This document shows positions 33,465 through 41,767 of a stretch of 64,000 nt of DNA, piece by piece. The DNA is taken from positions 8,156 to 72,155 of the forward strand of contig JAQTZZ010000018.1 in NCBI GenBank assembly GCA_028687545.1, in the 5' to 3' direction. A program made the translations under genes and the position numbers. The DNA comes from Candidatus Wallbacteria bacterium. Lineage in GTDB: Bacteria; Muiribacteriota; JAQTZZ01. Below the pieces are notes generated by a model that was given only the letters and a program-made list of their open reading frames with translations, did no database searches and was not told where the DNA came from. Each line of letters starts with the position of its first letter. Positions within the stretch are counted from its first letter, which is position 1.

Positions 33465-33492
33465 GATTACGGTCTACTAGCGGACCGTAATC
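33465..33492. repeat. Perfect 10-bp inverted repeat between papain copies 2 and 3
   Basis: GATTACGGTC, 8-nt loop, GACCGTAATC. No T-run follows. Just upstream (33416-33455) is a degenerate run of TAAGTT/GTAAGT/TAGTAGGT units. Together these fill the intergenic space and may mark a recombination-prone spot linked to the tandem duplication. Confidence 0.5.
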
Positions 33493-33533
33493 GAAGATCC
33501 TCTGCACTGCGAAGCGGGACTGTGTATAAAAGC

Positions 33534-33560
33534 AAAAGGAGACCTCTGGTCTCCTTTTTT
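33534..33560 (+). terminator. Rho-independent terminator
   Basis: AAAAGGAGACC (33534-33544), TCT, GGTCTCCTTTT (33548-33558), then T residues. It terminates the copy 2 transcript 14 nt before the operator array of copy 3. Confidence 0.9.
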
Positions 33561-33573
33561 GAGTTATCCACGG

Positions 33574-33629
33574 TTGATGCATTTTGATGTTTTTTGATGC
33601 TTTACATGATCATCAACCCGGAGTAATAT
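33574..33629 (+). promoter_or_regulatory. Triple direct-repeat operator and promoter of papain gene 3
   Basis: TTGATGC (33574), TTGATGT (33584) and TTGATGC (33594) are spaced by exactly 10 bp. The last abuts the -35 TTTACA (33601-33606), followed after 17 nt by TAATAT (33624-33629). The geometry equals that of copies 1 and 2, with a related heptamer. Confidence 0.65.
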
Positions 33630-33664
33630 TATAAAGTAAGTATATAAGGAAAGGAGCATTGAGA

Positions 33665-34537
33665 ATGAAAGTCTGTATCTTACTCTCTGTATTTCTGTTC
33701 TCTCTTTTTCTGAGCATCCAGCCTGCTGCAGCTGATGACCTGGTAGGTCTCGTGCAAAACCTGGCGATACTAGCCGAGCAGGAAGGTTCCTTGTACACTG
33801 TTTCGATGGATGCTGCACCCAAGGGAATACCTCTGGCAACTCTCTGCGGCTTCAAACGGCCAGACTATGCAGATGGTCTCATGCACATGAGAAAACTGAC
33901 GGTTAAAAACGACCTGAAACTTCCCGCCACTTTCGACTGGAGAGCCCAGAACGGCACCACGCCGGTCAAAAATCAAGGATCCTGCGGAAGCTGCTGGGCA
34001 TTCGGCTGCGTCGGTATATTCGAGTCAGCGATTGCCATCAAGGACAGTGCGATCATCGATCTTTCAGAGCAGGACCTGCTGGACTGCAATACGCAGGGCT
34101 ATTCCTGCGACGGCGGTTACATTGATGCACTCCAGTACTTCAAGGAAAAAGGCTGCGCAGACGAAAAGACAATCCCTTATCAGCAGGCTCAGAAACAGTG
34201 CCGCGATGTGGCACGAACTTATAAAATCAAAGATTGGTCCGCGGTTGACAGCAATGAGGCTGCGGTCAAGCAGGCTATTTATACCTATGGCCCGATCGTA
34301 ACCGGCGTGACTGCGGATTTCAGCTTCCAGTTTTACTCCGGCGGTGTTTACAACCACAACAACACCGGTGAAATGAATCATGCAGTGATCCTTGTGGGAT
34401 GGGATGATACTAAGGGCAAGAAAGGCTGCTGGATCATGAAGAATTCATGGGGCGCGAGCTGGGGCGATAAAGGTTACATGTACATTGAATACGGCTGCTC
34501 CCATATCGGGACAGAAAGCACTTGCGTTAATTACTGA
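33665..34537 (+). CDS. Secreted papain-family (C1A) cysteine peptidase, copy 3
   Basis: 290 residues from the ATG at 33665, aligned with the leader of copy 1 (GGAAAGGAGCAT...GAGA before ATG in both); TTG 33659 is less likely. Signal peptide, short propeptide, and catalytic motifs KNQGSCGSCWAFGC, MNHAVILVGWDD and MKNSWGASWGDKGYM. The most divergent of the three: it has an inserted residue before the catalytic His and a WCGCV-like change after the active Cys region. Followed by a very strong terminator. Confidence 0.93.
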   Translation: MKVCILLSVFLFSLFLSIQPAAADDLVGLVQNLAILAEQEGSLYTVSMDAAPKGIPLATLCGFKRPDYADGLMHMRKLTVKNDLKLPATFDWRAQNGTTPVKNQGSCGSCWAFGCVGIFESAIAIKDSAIIDLSEQDLLDCNTQGYSCDGGYIDALQYFKEKGCADEKTIPYQQAQKQCRDVARTYKIKDWSAVDSNEAAVKQAIYTYGPIVTGVTADFSFQFYSGGVYNHNNTGEMNHAVILVGWDDTKGKKGCWIMKNSWGASWGDKGYMYIEYGCSHIGTESTCVNY

Positions 34538-34558
34538 TATCCAGCTGTTTGAAAACCA

Positions 34559-34594
34559 AATCCGGGGAACTTGACTGTTCCCCGGATTTTTTTA
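34559..34594 (+). terminator. Very strong Rho-independent terminator
   Basis: AATCCGGGGAAC (34559-34570), TTGACT, GTTCCCCGGATT (34577-34588), then seven T residues. It separates the papain cluster from the next operon. Confidence 0.93.
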
Positions 34595-34717
34595 TAAATG
34601 CAAAATCACAGAATATTCTGATATAATTTATAAAGAAGCGTGAGCTTCAAATCAAGGCGTCCCATTCTGGGGGGATTTTGTGATTCCTGTAATGCGGAAC
34701 GCCGGCAGGGGATGAAT

Positions 34718-37700
34718 ATGAAAAAGTGCTCGGTCTGTGAAACCGAAAATAAAAAGAATCTACAGTTCTGTTCTGGATGTGGGTACAGTCTGATCCTGGA
34801 TAAAAAACACATCTCAGAACAGCTGGATGATCTGTCTCTGTTGTTCGCCTGCCTGGAATGCCCCAGTAAACCTGAAGTCCTCGAACGCCATGCCGACTCC
34901 ATTCTGGAGAAGCTTACCACCATCATCAAAGGTGACCAGGGTGATATCCTGATCTTTGACGGCAAACTGGTTTTTGCCGTTTTCGGGCGTGACAAGCAGC
35001 TGGATTTTGACCCCATCTTTGCCTGTTATTCAGCCATGAAGATTCAGGATTCAGTGAATGATTACAACCGCCACGATTCAGACTTCAAATCTCACCGTCT
35101 CTCCTGCCGAATCATTGTTTCCACCGGCCTTGATCTCAAGACGCTCACTCCAGACATCTCTGAGATCATCCGTCATAAACAGCGCGTTCTACAGCTGATA
35201 GAGAGCTGCTCGATCCCTGGAGAAATTCTCACTTCAAATGGCCTGGTGTCATCCCTGAAAGGTAGATTCGTGCTGGAAATGATGGAACCCCTCACAGTCA
35301 GAAATTCCTCGGTGGACATGTTCATGCTCAAGGGCAAAGCTGCTCTCAACGAACCCAGGAAAATCTGCCCTTATTGCGGATCTGAAAACCCGGATGTCTA
35401 TTTTTGTCCCAGTTGCGGCCAGAAAATCGCTCCAGTGCAGTCCGAACTCTTTGAAGAGCTCAAACAGCTGACAGTCCTGTACGCTGAAATAAATGATTCC
35501 TCTGCCCAGCCGGAAGATGCAACTAAATACAAATCCCTGGGTAAGATTTTCCAGGCTTTGCGTAAAATCATTGAGGACGAAGAGGGTACTGTAATCCGAT
35601 TCGAGCGGAATTCCCTGAGAGCCGCTTTTGGCCTGGAAAAAAGCACGGATATGGATCCTCAGCATGCCAGTTATGCCGCACTGAAAATGCACGAGATGAT
35701 CATTGAAATCAAGGAAAAACTGCGCTCCCTGATCAGCCCGGGCCTGTCGCTCTCTGTCGGCATCCATTCCGGCAAAGTCGGAAAAGGATTCATCGGAAAT
35801 ACGTTCGACATCATCGGTCTCGCAAAGGAAATTGCAGTGAGGTTCGGGCAGAATGCCGGTCCGGGTAAAACCCTGATCAGCCTCGAACTAGGGCGTCAGC
35901 TCAAGGGCAGATTCATACTGAAACCTTACAATCAGATCACAGTCAGCGAAAATCTGAAAATGCCTTCCTTTCACTTGATCGGCAAGGAGAAAGTCAGGAT
36001 GCGGAGAGTGCTGGGAAATTATCCGGACTTTGTAGGCAGGCGTAAAGAACTGGAATACTGCATCAAGAAATTTCATGAGACAGTCGACAGCGGTAACCCT
36101 CATCTGACGATCATCAGCGGCACTGCAGGTATCGGAAAGAGCAGATTACTGCTTGAATTTGAGCAGTATTGTCACAAATCAGAGCTGACAATCTTTGTTT
36201 CCAGATGTTTTCTGAATCCGACAGTCGCCAATAACTATCATGTCTTTAAAGTCTATCTCCTTTCACGGGTTAAAAAGAAGAATGAAGCAGATCTCCTGAA
36301 TTACCTGCAGAAAATCATGCCTGACTTTGAACAGGAAAAACTGGCGGAATATGCCAAAGTATTTTCCTGCCTGCTCGGATTCGAATACCAGGAAACAGAT
36401 GCCATCAAATTGCTGAGAGAAAATCCGGAATTCTTAGCAAGAATGGCTTTTAAGGGCTTTGAGGATCTTTTCACTACGATCAGCTCTAAAAACCCGATCC
36501 TCTTTTTGGTGGAAGACTTTCATTTTGTAGATGAGGGTTCCCTGAATCTGATCAGCCATCTGCTGAAATGGGTACATGGTAAATTGTTCTTCCTCTGCAA
36601 TGCGCGCCCCGAATGGCATGACAGGAAACAGGAACTGCCTGAAGAACGATTCTCTGAACGGGCTCTGCATGAACTGGAAAAACCCCTGATCCGCAGGATG
36701 GTGGAAAACATCCTCAGCAAAGCCGATTCAATTCCAGAACGGATTTTCCAGGTGATTGAGGAAATTTCGCTGGGAAATCCATTTTACATCGAGGAATTGA
36801 TCATTTCCCTCAATGAAAAAGGCATTATCCGTGAAGTGGGAAACAAGCTCTTAATAAATGCTGATGAGATTGATACCCTGGAAATTCCTGCTTCACTGGA
36901 AATGCTGATCCAGGCAAGGCTCGAACATCTTGGCAAAGATGTGATCAGATTTCTTAAAAAGGCTTCAGTTTTCGGGAGACGATTCTCGCTGGAAGGAATC
37001 GCCAGTCTGGAAAAAACACTTCATGTGAAAGACCTTCTGAATCTCTGCGTGGATAAAAGCATCATCATGCAGGATCAGGCCACCAAATTTGATCAGCAGA
37101 ATCAATATAAATTCACTCACGAAATCATTCACGATGTCATCTACAATAAACTGACAGGCATCCAGAAGATCGAACTGCATGGGAAAGCCGCCTCCTGGCT
37201 GGAACTCCAGCTGGATCCAGGTGAAACCGAAACCCTGCGTCACGCTGAGCTTTATCAGCAACTTTATTATCATTATGATAAAGCCCAGAATTCCGGGAAG
37301 ATTACACTTTATGCCGCTCTTTCCGGGAGAATGGCATACAGCCATTATCAGAACGGGGAAGCTCTCAAGTATTTTAGAATTGTGGAGTCCTGCCTGAAAA
37401 AAACACCCGGCCTGCTTCCAGAAGACCAGCTGATAAAATTTCTGGAGACATATGCTGAAGCCATGGACATTGCCGGTGAAAACGCCGAAATGGTTGAAAT
37501 CATCAATTATTTTCTAAGTAAATTCAACTTTGACGCTGAGAATTACAGCAGACTGATTCTGAAAAAACTTAATGCCTGCCACTTGCTGTCGGATGTGGAA
37601 ACCTGGTCGACTCTCCTCGATTCTCTGGAGGAATTCTCTCTGAAAAAGCTTAGCGATCTTAAAAGCTACGGCTGGTTCAAAGCCAGGATCCTCGAAAACC

Positions 37701-38440
37701 GGGGTGGACTCTGCTGGCAGAAAGGACTGTATGACGAAGCCATGAAATTCAACTGCCAGGCACTTGAAATCAACCAGGAAATAGGAGACCGCAAGGGCGA
37801 AGCCAAATGCCTTCACAACATCGGACTCTGTTATCACAACCGCTGCGATTATGACAAGGCTCTTGATTACTATCTGCAGGCCCTGCGCGTCAATGAGGAA
37901 ACAGGAGACATAATCGGTCTGGCCAAGTCACTCAACAATCTGGGATTGATCCAATCAGAGCGCAGCGACTATCAGAAAGCCCGGGAATATTACCTCAAAT
38001 CGCTGGACCTGCATGAAAAGATCGGAAATCGGATCGGCATCGCCAACGCATACAACAACATGGGAATGAACTGCATCAATACAGGCAAATACGACGAAGC
38101 ACTGCCTTATCTTGAACACGCAAGTGAAATCTACAACGAGATCGGGGACGAGCTTTCAGTGGCATATGTCCTGAACAACATTGGTGAAGTCTTCCATTTC
38201 AAGGGAGACCCGGACCGGGCCCTGGAATGTTACCGTGAATCTTTGAATATCAAAGAAGAACTGGGCGACATCTGGGCGGCAGCTTATACTCTGTATTACA
38301 TGGGACTGGCTTACAAAGCAAAGAACGACCCCGACTCAGCGCTCACCCACTTTCAGCGCTCACTCCGGATCAGAAAAGAAATCGGCGATAAGAGGGGCAT
38401 TGAGCTGACCGAGAAAGCGATTTCGGAATTTAAAAATTGA
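34718..38440 (+). CDS. Zinc-ribbon/pseudo-adenylate-cyclase/AAA ATPase/TPR signalling protein
   Basis: 1240 residues from ATG 34718 (AGGGG 6 nt upstream); a GTG at 34640 would add 26 residues. Order: zinc ribbon (CSVC...CSGC), degenerate cyclase domain 1, second zinc ribbon (CPYC...CPSC), degenerate cyclase domain 2 (LSLSVGIHSGKVGKGFIG retained), AAA_16/STAND ATPase with P-loop GTAGIGKS (468-475) and Walker-B-like LFLVEDFHF, then at least six kinesin-light-chain-type TPRs. The metal aspartates of both cyclase domains appear lost. Probably a cytoplasmic sensor or scaffold. A TATAAT at 34622-34627 may be its -10. Next gene overlaps. Confidence 0.82.
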   Translation: MKKCSVCETENKKNLQFCSGCGYSLILDKKHISEQLDDLSLLFACLECPSKPEVLERHADSILEKLTTIIKGDQGDILIFDGKLVFAVFGRDKQLDFDPIFACYSAMKIQDSVNDYNRHDSDFKSHRLSCRIIVSTGLDLKTLTPDISEIIRHKQRVLQLIESCSIPGEILTSNGLVSSLKGRFVLEMMEPLTVRNSSVDMFMLKGKAALNEPRKICPYCGSENPDVYFCPSCGQKIAPVQSELFEELKQLTVLYAEINDSSAQPEDATKYKSLGKIFQALRKIIEDEEGTVIRFERNSLRAAFGLEKSTDMDPQHASYAALKMHEMIIEIKEKLRSLISPGLSLSVGIHSGKVGKGFIGNTFDIIGLAKEIAVRFGQNAGPGKTLISLELGRQLKGRFILKPYNQITVSENLKMPSFHLIGKEKVRMRRVLGNYPDFVGRRKELEYCIKKFHETVDSGNPHLTIISGTAGIGKSRLLLEFEQYCHKSELTIFVSRCFLNPTVANNYHVFKVYLLSRVKKKNEADLLNYLQKIMPDFEQEKLAEYAKVFSCLLGFEYQETDAIKLLRENPEFLARMAFKGFEDLFTTISSKNPILFLVEDFHFVDEGSLNLISHLLKWVHGKLFFLCNARPEWHDRKQELPEERFSERALHELEKPLIRRMVENILSKADSIPERIFQVIEEISLGNPFYIEELIISLNEKGIIREVGNKLLINADEIDTLEIPASLEMLIQARLEHLGKDVIRFLKKASVFGRRFSLEGIASLEKTLHVKDLLNLCVDKSIIMQDQATKFDQQNQYKFTHEIIHDVIYNKLTGIQKIELHGKAASWLELQLDPGETETLRHAELYQQLYYHYDKAQNSGKITLYAALSGRMAYSHYQNGEALKYFRIVESCLKKTPGLLPEDQLIKFLETYAEAMDIAGENAEMVEIINYFLSKFNFDAENYSRLILKKLNACHLLSDVETWSTLLDSLEEFSLKKLSDLKSYGWFKARILENRGGLCWQKGLYDEAMKFNCQALEINQEIGDRKGEAKCLHNIGLCYHNRCDYDKALDYYLQALRVNEETGDIIGLAKSLNNLGLIQSERSDYQKAREYYLKSLDLHEKIGNRIGIANAYNNMGMNCINTGKYDEALPYLEHASEIYNEIGDELSVAYVLNNIGEVFHFKGDPDRALECYRESLNIKEELGDIWAAAYTLYYMGLAYKAKNDPDSALTHFQRSLRIRKEIGDKRGIELTEKAISEFKN

Positions 38441-38448
38441 GAACAGAC

Positions 38449-40464
38449 ATGCCCAATCCCGGAGCGGAAAGCGAAAACACATTCGGATCGGATAATCTGC
38501 GCCGTTTTGTGGCTGACACTAAGATATCCGACGAGCAGAAATTCGAGAAATTGAAGTCTGTAGTCCTCAACGACTCTGATCCTTATGTCAGGGCAATGGC
38601 CCGCAAATATCTGGAGCTGCTCAGCCGTCACATGGAGAAAAAAGCTCCGCCTCAGACCACAGTTCAACCTGATTCACCTAAAACCGATATCGCAAAAACA
38701 CTCAGATCCGGCAATCCCCAGGAGAAAATCTCCTTCCTCAAAGAAGTGCTGGCGAATCAGGTGGAACTGCCACGCTATCTGCTTTTTGAAACAATCGGAA
38801 AAGAACGGGACCCGTTTGTGCTCGCTACACTGATCAGCTGCGTAGGACGCTTTGGAACAGCCGACGATGGCGATCAACTCAGCCCTTTTTTCAATCACAA
38901 GGACCCTAGAGTCAAGGCAAATACAATTGAAGCCGCCCGGCAGCTCAAATCTGAAAAAATCTACAAACTGATCGTCCCGCTTCTTCAGGATGCTGATCCT
39001 CGTGTCAAGGCAAATGCAGCAGGTTTTTTTTCAAAATCCGGACTGAACCTTACTCTGCATATCATGGAAGAGATGGTGCTGTCAGGCGACAGGCCCCAGC
39101 TTGAATCGGCAATTTTCGCGCTTTCCCACATACCGGACGGGAAGTCAAAAGACCTCCTCAATCAAGCCCGGAAAATATTATCATCGCTCGATAAACCGGG
39201 CGCTCAGCCGGACGGGGGTGCATCAGAAGCAGTGTTTGATGACGGTTTCTCTCCTGCCGCTCTTGAGTTGCCAGCTGAGCCGCCTGTTCAAATTGCGGCT
39301 CCGCGACCCGCAGTTAATCAATCTAACCGCATGATTTACGCGATTATTGGCTGCGTGGTAATTCTGATCTGTGCCTGCTACGCTTTATTCAACACGGAAT
39401 CTCCACCAGAACCTACGGTGATTCTGCCGGTCAAACCGGAAAAACCCCAGCCAGTTCAGCCTGATGCTGCTGCCACGCGCCCAGCCCTGACAATCGAAAA
39501 CACGGTTGAACCCAAAGCAGCAGCGCTGAAAAATGCGAATCTGGAAGCGGCACCTGATTATTACCTGAAAGGTAAAGATGCTCTGCTGCAGGGAAACAAC
39601 GATCTGGGGTTGTCTTACTTTTCAAAGGCTCTGGCTGAAATCCGCACTTCAAAGGCCTATCTGCTCCGCGGTCTGATACTGCAGCGTACCGGGAAATACA
39701 GGAACGCGAGATCCGATTTTTCTGGTGCTTTTGAGCTCAGCCCAGCCTTGAGAGATTCGCTGTTCTCAACACACCTGGATACTCCGGAAATCATCGTCAA
39801 ACCATCTACTGTGGAAATTCTGACAGCCTGTCTCAGTTCAGGAGTGGCTTTTTTTCTTGATAACTATGAATCCAGCGCATACAGGACCGGAAAATACGCT
39901 TTGGACACTGCCATTACCGCCGAAAATGCCATTGAATTCCATGAACGGGGGCTTGAATTTCTTAGAAAAGGTAAATTCCGCGAAGCCCTGCGTGATTTCA
40001 GCCGTGCCATTGAAATTTACCCCATGTTCTCCCAGGGTTATGCGTCAAGGGGATTGACCTGCCTGAAACTCAATGATTCCACCCAGGCTCTGACTGATCT
40101 CAATAAAGCTATTGAATTCAACCCCAAGCTTGCAGAGTCGTATTATGCAAGAAGCCGCTATTATGCCAGCTTCGGCAATCTGGATTCAGGAATTTCGGAC
40201 TGCACTTCTGCTTTATCGCTGCGTCCTGGCGCAACAGGAGAAGTACTCTGCCATTATCTAAGGGGAGAATTGTTTCTGCGCAAGGGAAAATTCAAAGAAG
40301 CGCTCAAGGATCTCAACTGCGCCATCGGCATGGATCCGGACTTCGGACCTGCCTATGTGCTGCGCAGCAGGGTGGATTCCTTGCAGGGAGATTCCGGCAA
40401 AGCCAAACAGGATCTGAGGTTTTCAGCAGACCTTCTGTACCCGGTAAAAAAAGAAAATGAGTAA
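38449..40464 (+). CDS. HEAT-repeat/transmembrane/TPR protein
   Basis: 671 residues from ATG 38449; a TTG at 38437 overlapping the upstream stop would add four residues. The cytosolic half (about 1-250) has HEAT repeats (DSDPYVRAMARKYLEL, KDPRVKANTIEAARQL, DADPRVKANAAGFF). One membrane helix lies at about 296-316, then a Pro-rich linker, then TPRs (about 370-660) on the far side. It could pass a state from the cytosolic regulator upstream to the exported metalloprotease downstream (inference from operon structure). Overlaps the next gene by 8 nt. Confidence 0.78.
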   Translation: MPNPGAESENTFGSDNLRRFVADTKISDEQKFEKLKSVVLNDSDPYVRAMARKYLELLSRHMEKKAPPQTTVQPDSPKTDIAKTLRSGNPQEKISFLKEVLANQVELPRYLLFETIGKERDPFVLATLISCVGRFGTADDGDQLSPFFNHKDPRVKANTIEAARQLKSEKIYKLIVPLLQDADPRVKANAAGFFSKSGLNLTLHIMEEMVLSGDRPQLESAIFALSHIPDGKSKDLLNQARKILSSLDKPGAQPDGGASEAVFDDGFSPAALELPAEPPVQIAAPRPAVNQSNRMIYAIIGCVVILICACYALFNTESPPEPTVILPVKPEKPQPVQPDAAATRPALTIENTVEPKAAALKNANLEAAPDYYLKGKDALLQGNNDLGLSYFSKALAEIRTSKAYLLRGLILQRTGKYRNARSDFSGAFELSPALRDSLFSTHLDTPEIIVKPSTVEILTACLSSGVAFFLDNYESSAYRTGKYALDTAITAENAIEFHERGLEFLRKGKFREALRDFSRAIEIYPMFSQGYASRGLTCLKLNDSTQALTDLNKAIEFNPKLAESYYARSRYYASFGNLDSGISDCTSALSLRPGATGEVLCHYLRGELFLRKGKFKEALKDLNCAIGMDPDFGPAYVLRSRVDSLQGDSGKAKQDLRFSADLLYPVKKENE

Positions 40465-41611
40465 CCTGCGCTTCTGTAAGTTTTGTTGTTTTTTTCTGCT
40501 GGCGATTTTACAATGCTCCAGCCTGTGGGCCGAATCTCCTGAATGCTTCATCTGCGGGACTGTCATCCAAGGGGAGTATTACACTTTTGAGAAAGACGGG
40601 GATAGGGAAAACCTGAAAGTCTGCCAGAACTGTTATCAGAATTGCCTGCGTTGCGAACTGTGCAAAATCCCGCTCAAAAAAGCTGTCGGCTTCGACGGTC
40701 ACAACTATTGCGATTCATGCTATCAGAAACTGCAGGAGCGGCCATCCTGTACTCTCTGTGGAGCTCTGCTGCCTGGTCAATATATGGATTTCACGGATCC
40801 GGCAACAGAAAAGCATTCTTATTACTGTCCGGAATGCGTGAAAAACTTTAAAAAATGCCAGGCCTGCGGCCGGCCTTCCCGAAATCTCAGCCAGACCGGG
40901 CTCTATCTTTTATGTGACAGGTGTCTGGAAACGGTAAAATATTGTCACAGCTGCGGACTTCCACTGATCAAGGAATCATATAAATACGAGATCTTCGATT
41001 ATTCCTACTGCCGGGAATGCGAACAAAGCTCACGCTGCAGTGTCTGCGGACTCCCTGCAGGAAAATCCGGGACTTTACTTTCAGATGGAAGAGCCATCTG
41101 TCCGGACTGCTCCAAAACCCAAGTAACCGACATTCAGGAAGTCAGGCGAGTTTACGCCCTGGTGTCAGGATTCTTATCCAAAACCTATTCCATGAATATC
41201 GCTGAGCTCAACAGGCTTGAATTTGCAAGCCTTTCAGACCTGAAAACAATGGCCTCAGTGCTCAATTACATTAAGAAGGACGCAGTTCCGTTAGGCATCT
41301 TTTCCGAAGCAGGCGGCAAAACCGACATTTTCGTCCAGTCCAGCCTGCCGAGAAAACTGCTCGCTGGAGTGCTGGCCCATGAATACACCCACGATTTTAT
41401 CCATACTGTCAATCCTGGGTTTTCAGATATCGAGATCGAGGAAGGGATCTGTGAATGGGTGCGCTGGCAGGTGCTCCGCCAGATCGGCGACGAAAAGGGC
41501 TGTATTCTCATGGAGCATCAGGAAGGTGTTTACAGCAGCGGATTCAGTAAAGTCAGGGCAGCGGCTGAAAAAGGCGGATATTCTTCTGTCTTTGATTTGT
41601 TCAGGAAGTAA
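40457..41611 (+). CDS. Exported LIM-like zinc-finger metalloprotease resembling plant DA1
   Basis: 384 residues: signal peptide (1-25); five or six LIM-like Cys pairs (CFIC...CQNC, CELC...CDSC, CTLC...CPEC, CQAC...CDRC, CHSC, CSVC...CPDC) over about 28-220; then a peptidase domain. HEYTH (308-312) is an HExxH zinc motif, and EEGICE (328-333) supplies the downstream Glu. LIM followed by HExxH and EEGIC is the layout of the plant ubiquitin-regulated peptidase DA1 and its bacterial homologues. An exported version is unusual. Third gene of a coupled operon. Confidence 0.82.
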   Translation: MSNLRFCKFCCFFLLAILQCSSLWAESPECFICGTVIQGEYYTFEKDGDRENLKVCQNCYQNCLRCELCKIPLKKAVGFDGHNYCDSCYQKLQERPSCTLCGALLPGQYMDFTDPATEKHSYYCPECVKNFKKCQACGRPSRNLSQTGLYLLCDRCLETVKYCHSCGLPLIKESYKYEIFDYSYCRECEQSSRCSVCGLPAGKSGTLLSDGRAICPDCSKTQVTDIQEVRRVYALVSGFLSKTYSMNIAELNRLEFASLSDLKTMASVLNYIKKDAVPLGIFSEAGGKTDIFVQSSLPRKLLAGVLAHEYTHDFIHTVNPGFSDIEIEEGICEWVRWQVLRQIGDEKGCILMEHQEGVYSSGFSKVRAAAEKGGYSSVFDLFRK

Positions 41612-41767
41612 TGAATCCGGTTCTCATTTTCTCTCAAATTGATACCCCACAGTCTCAAAAAGATACTTGATTCTACTCTTGAAACCTTAAAGGACCTTTG
41701 AATACTGTGCTTTTCGCAGATGGCATTCCCCATGCTTTAGATTCGAATATTAAAAGCAGAGGGGAAA

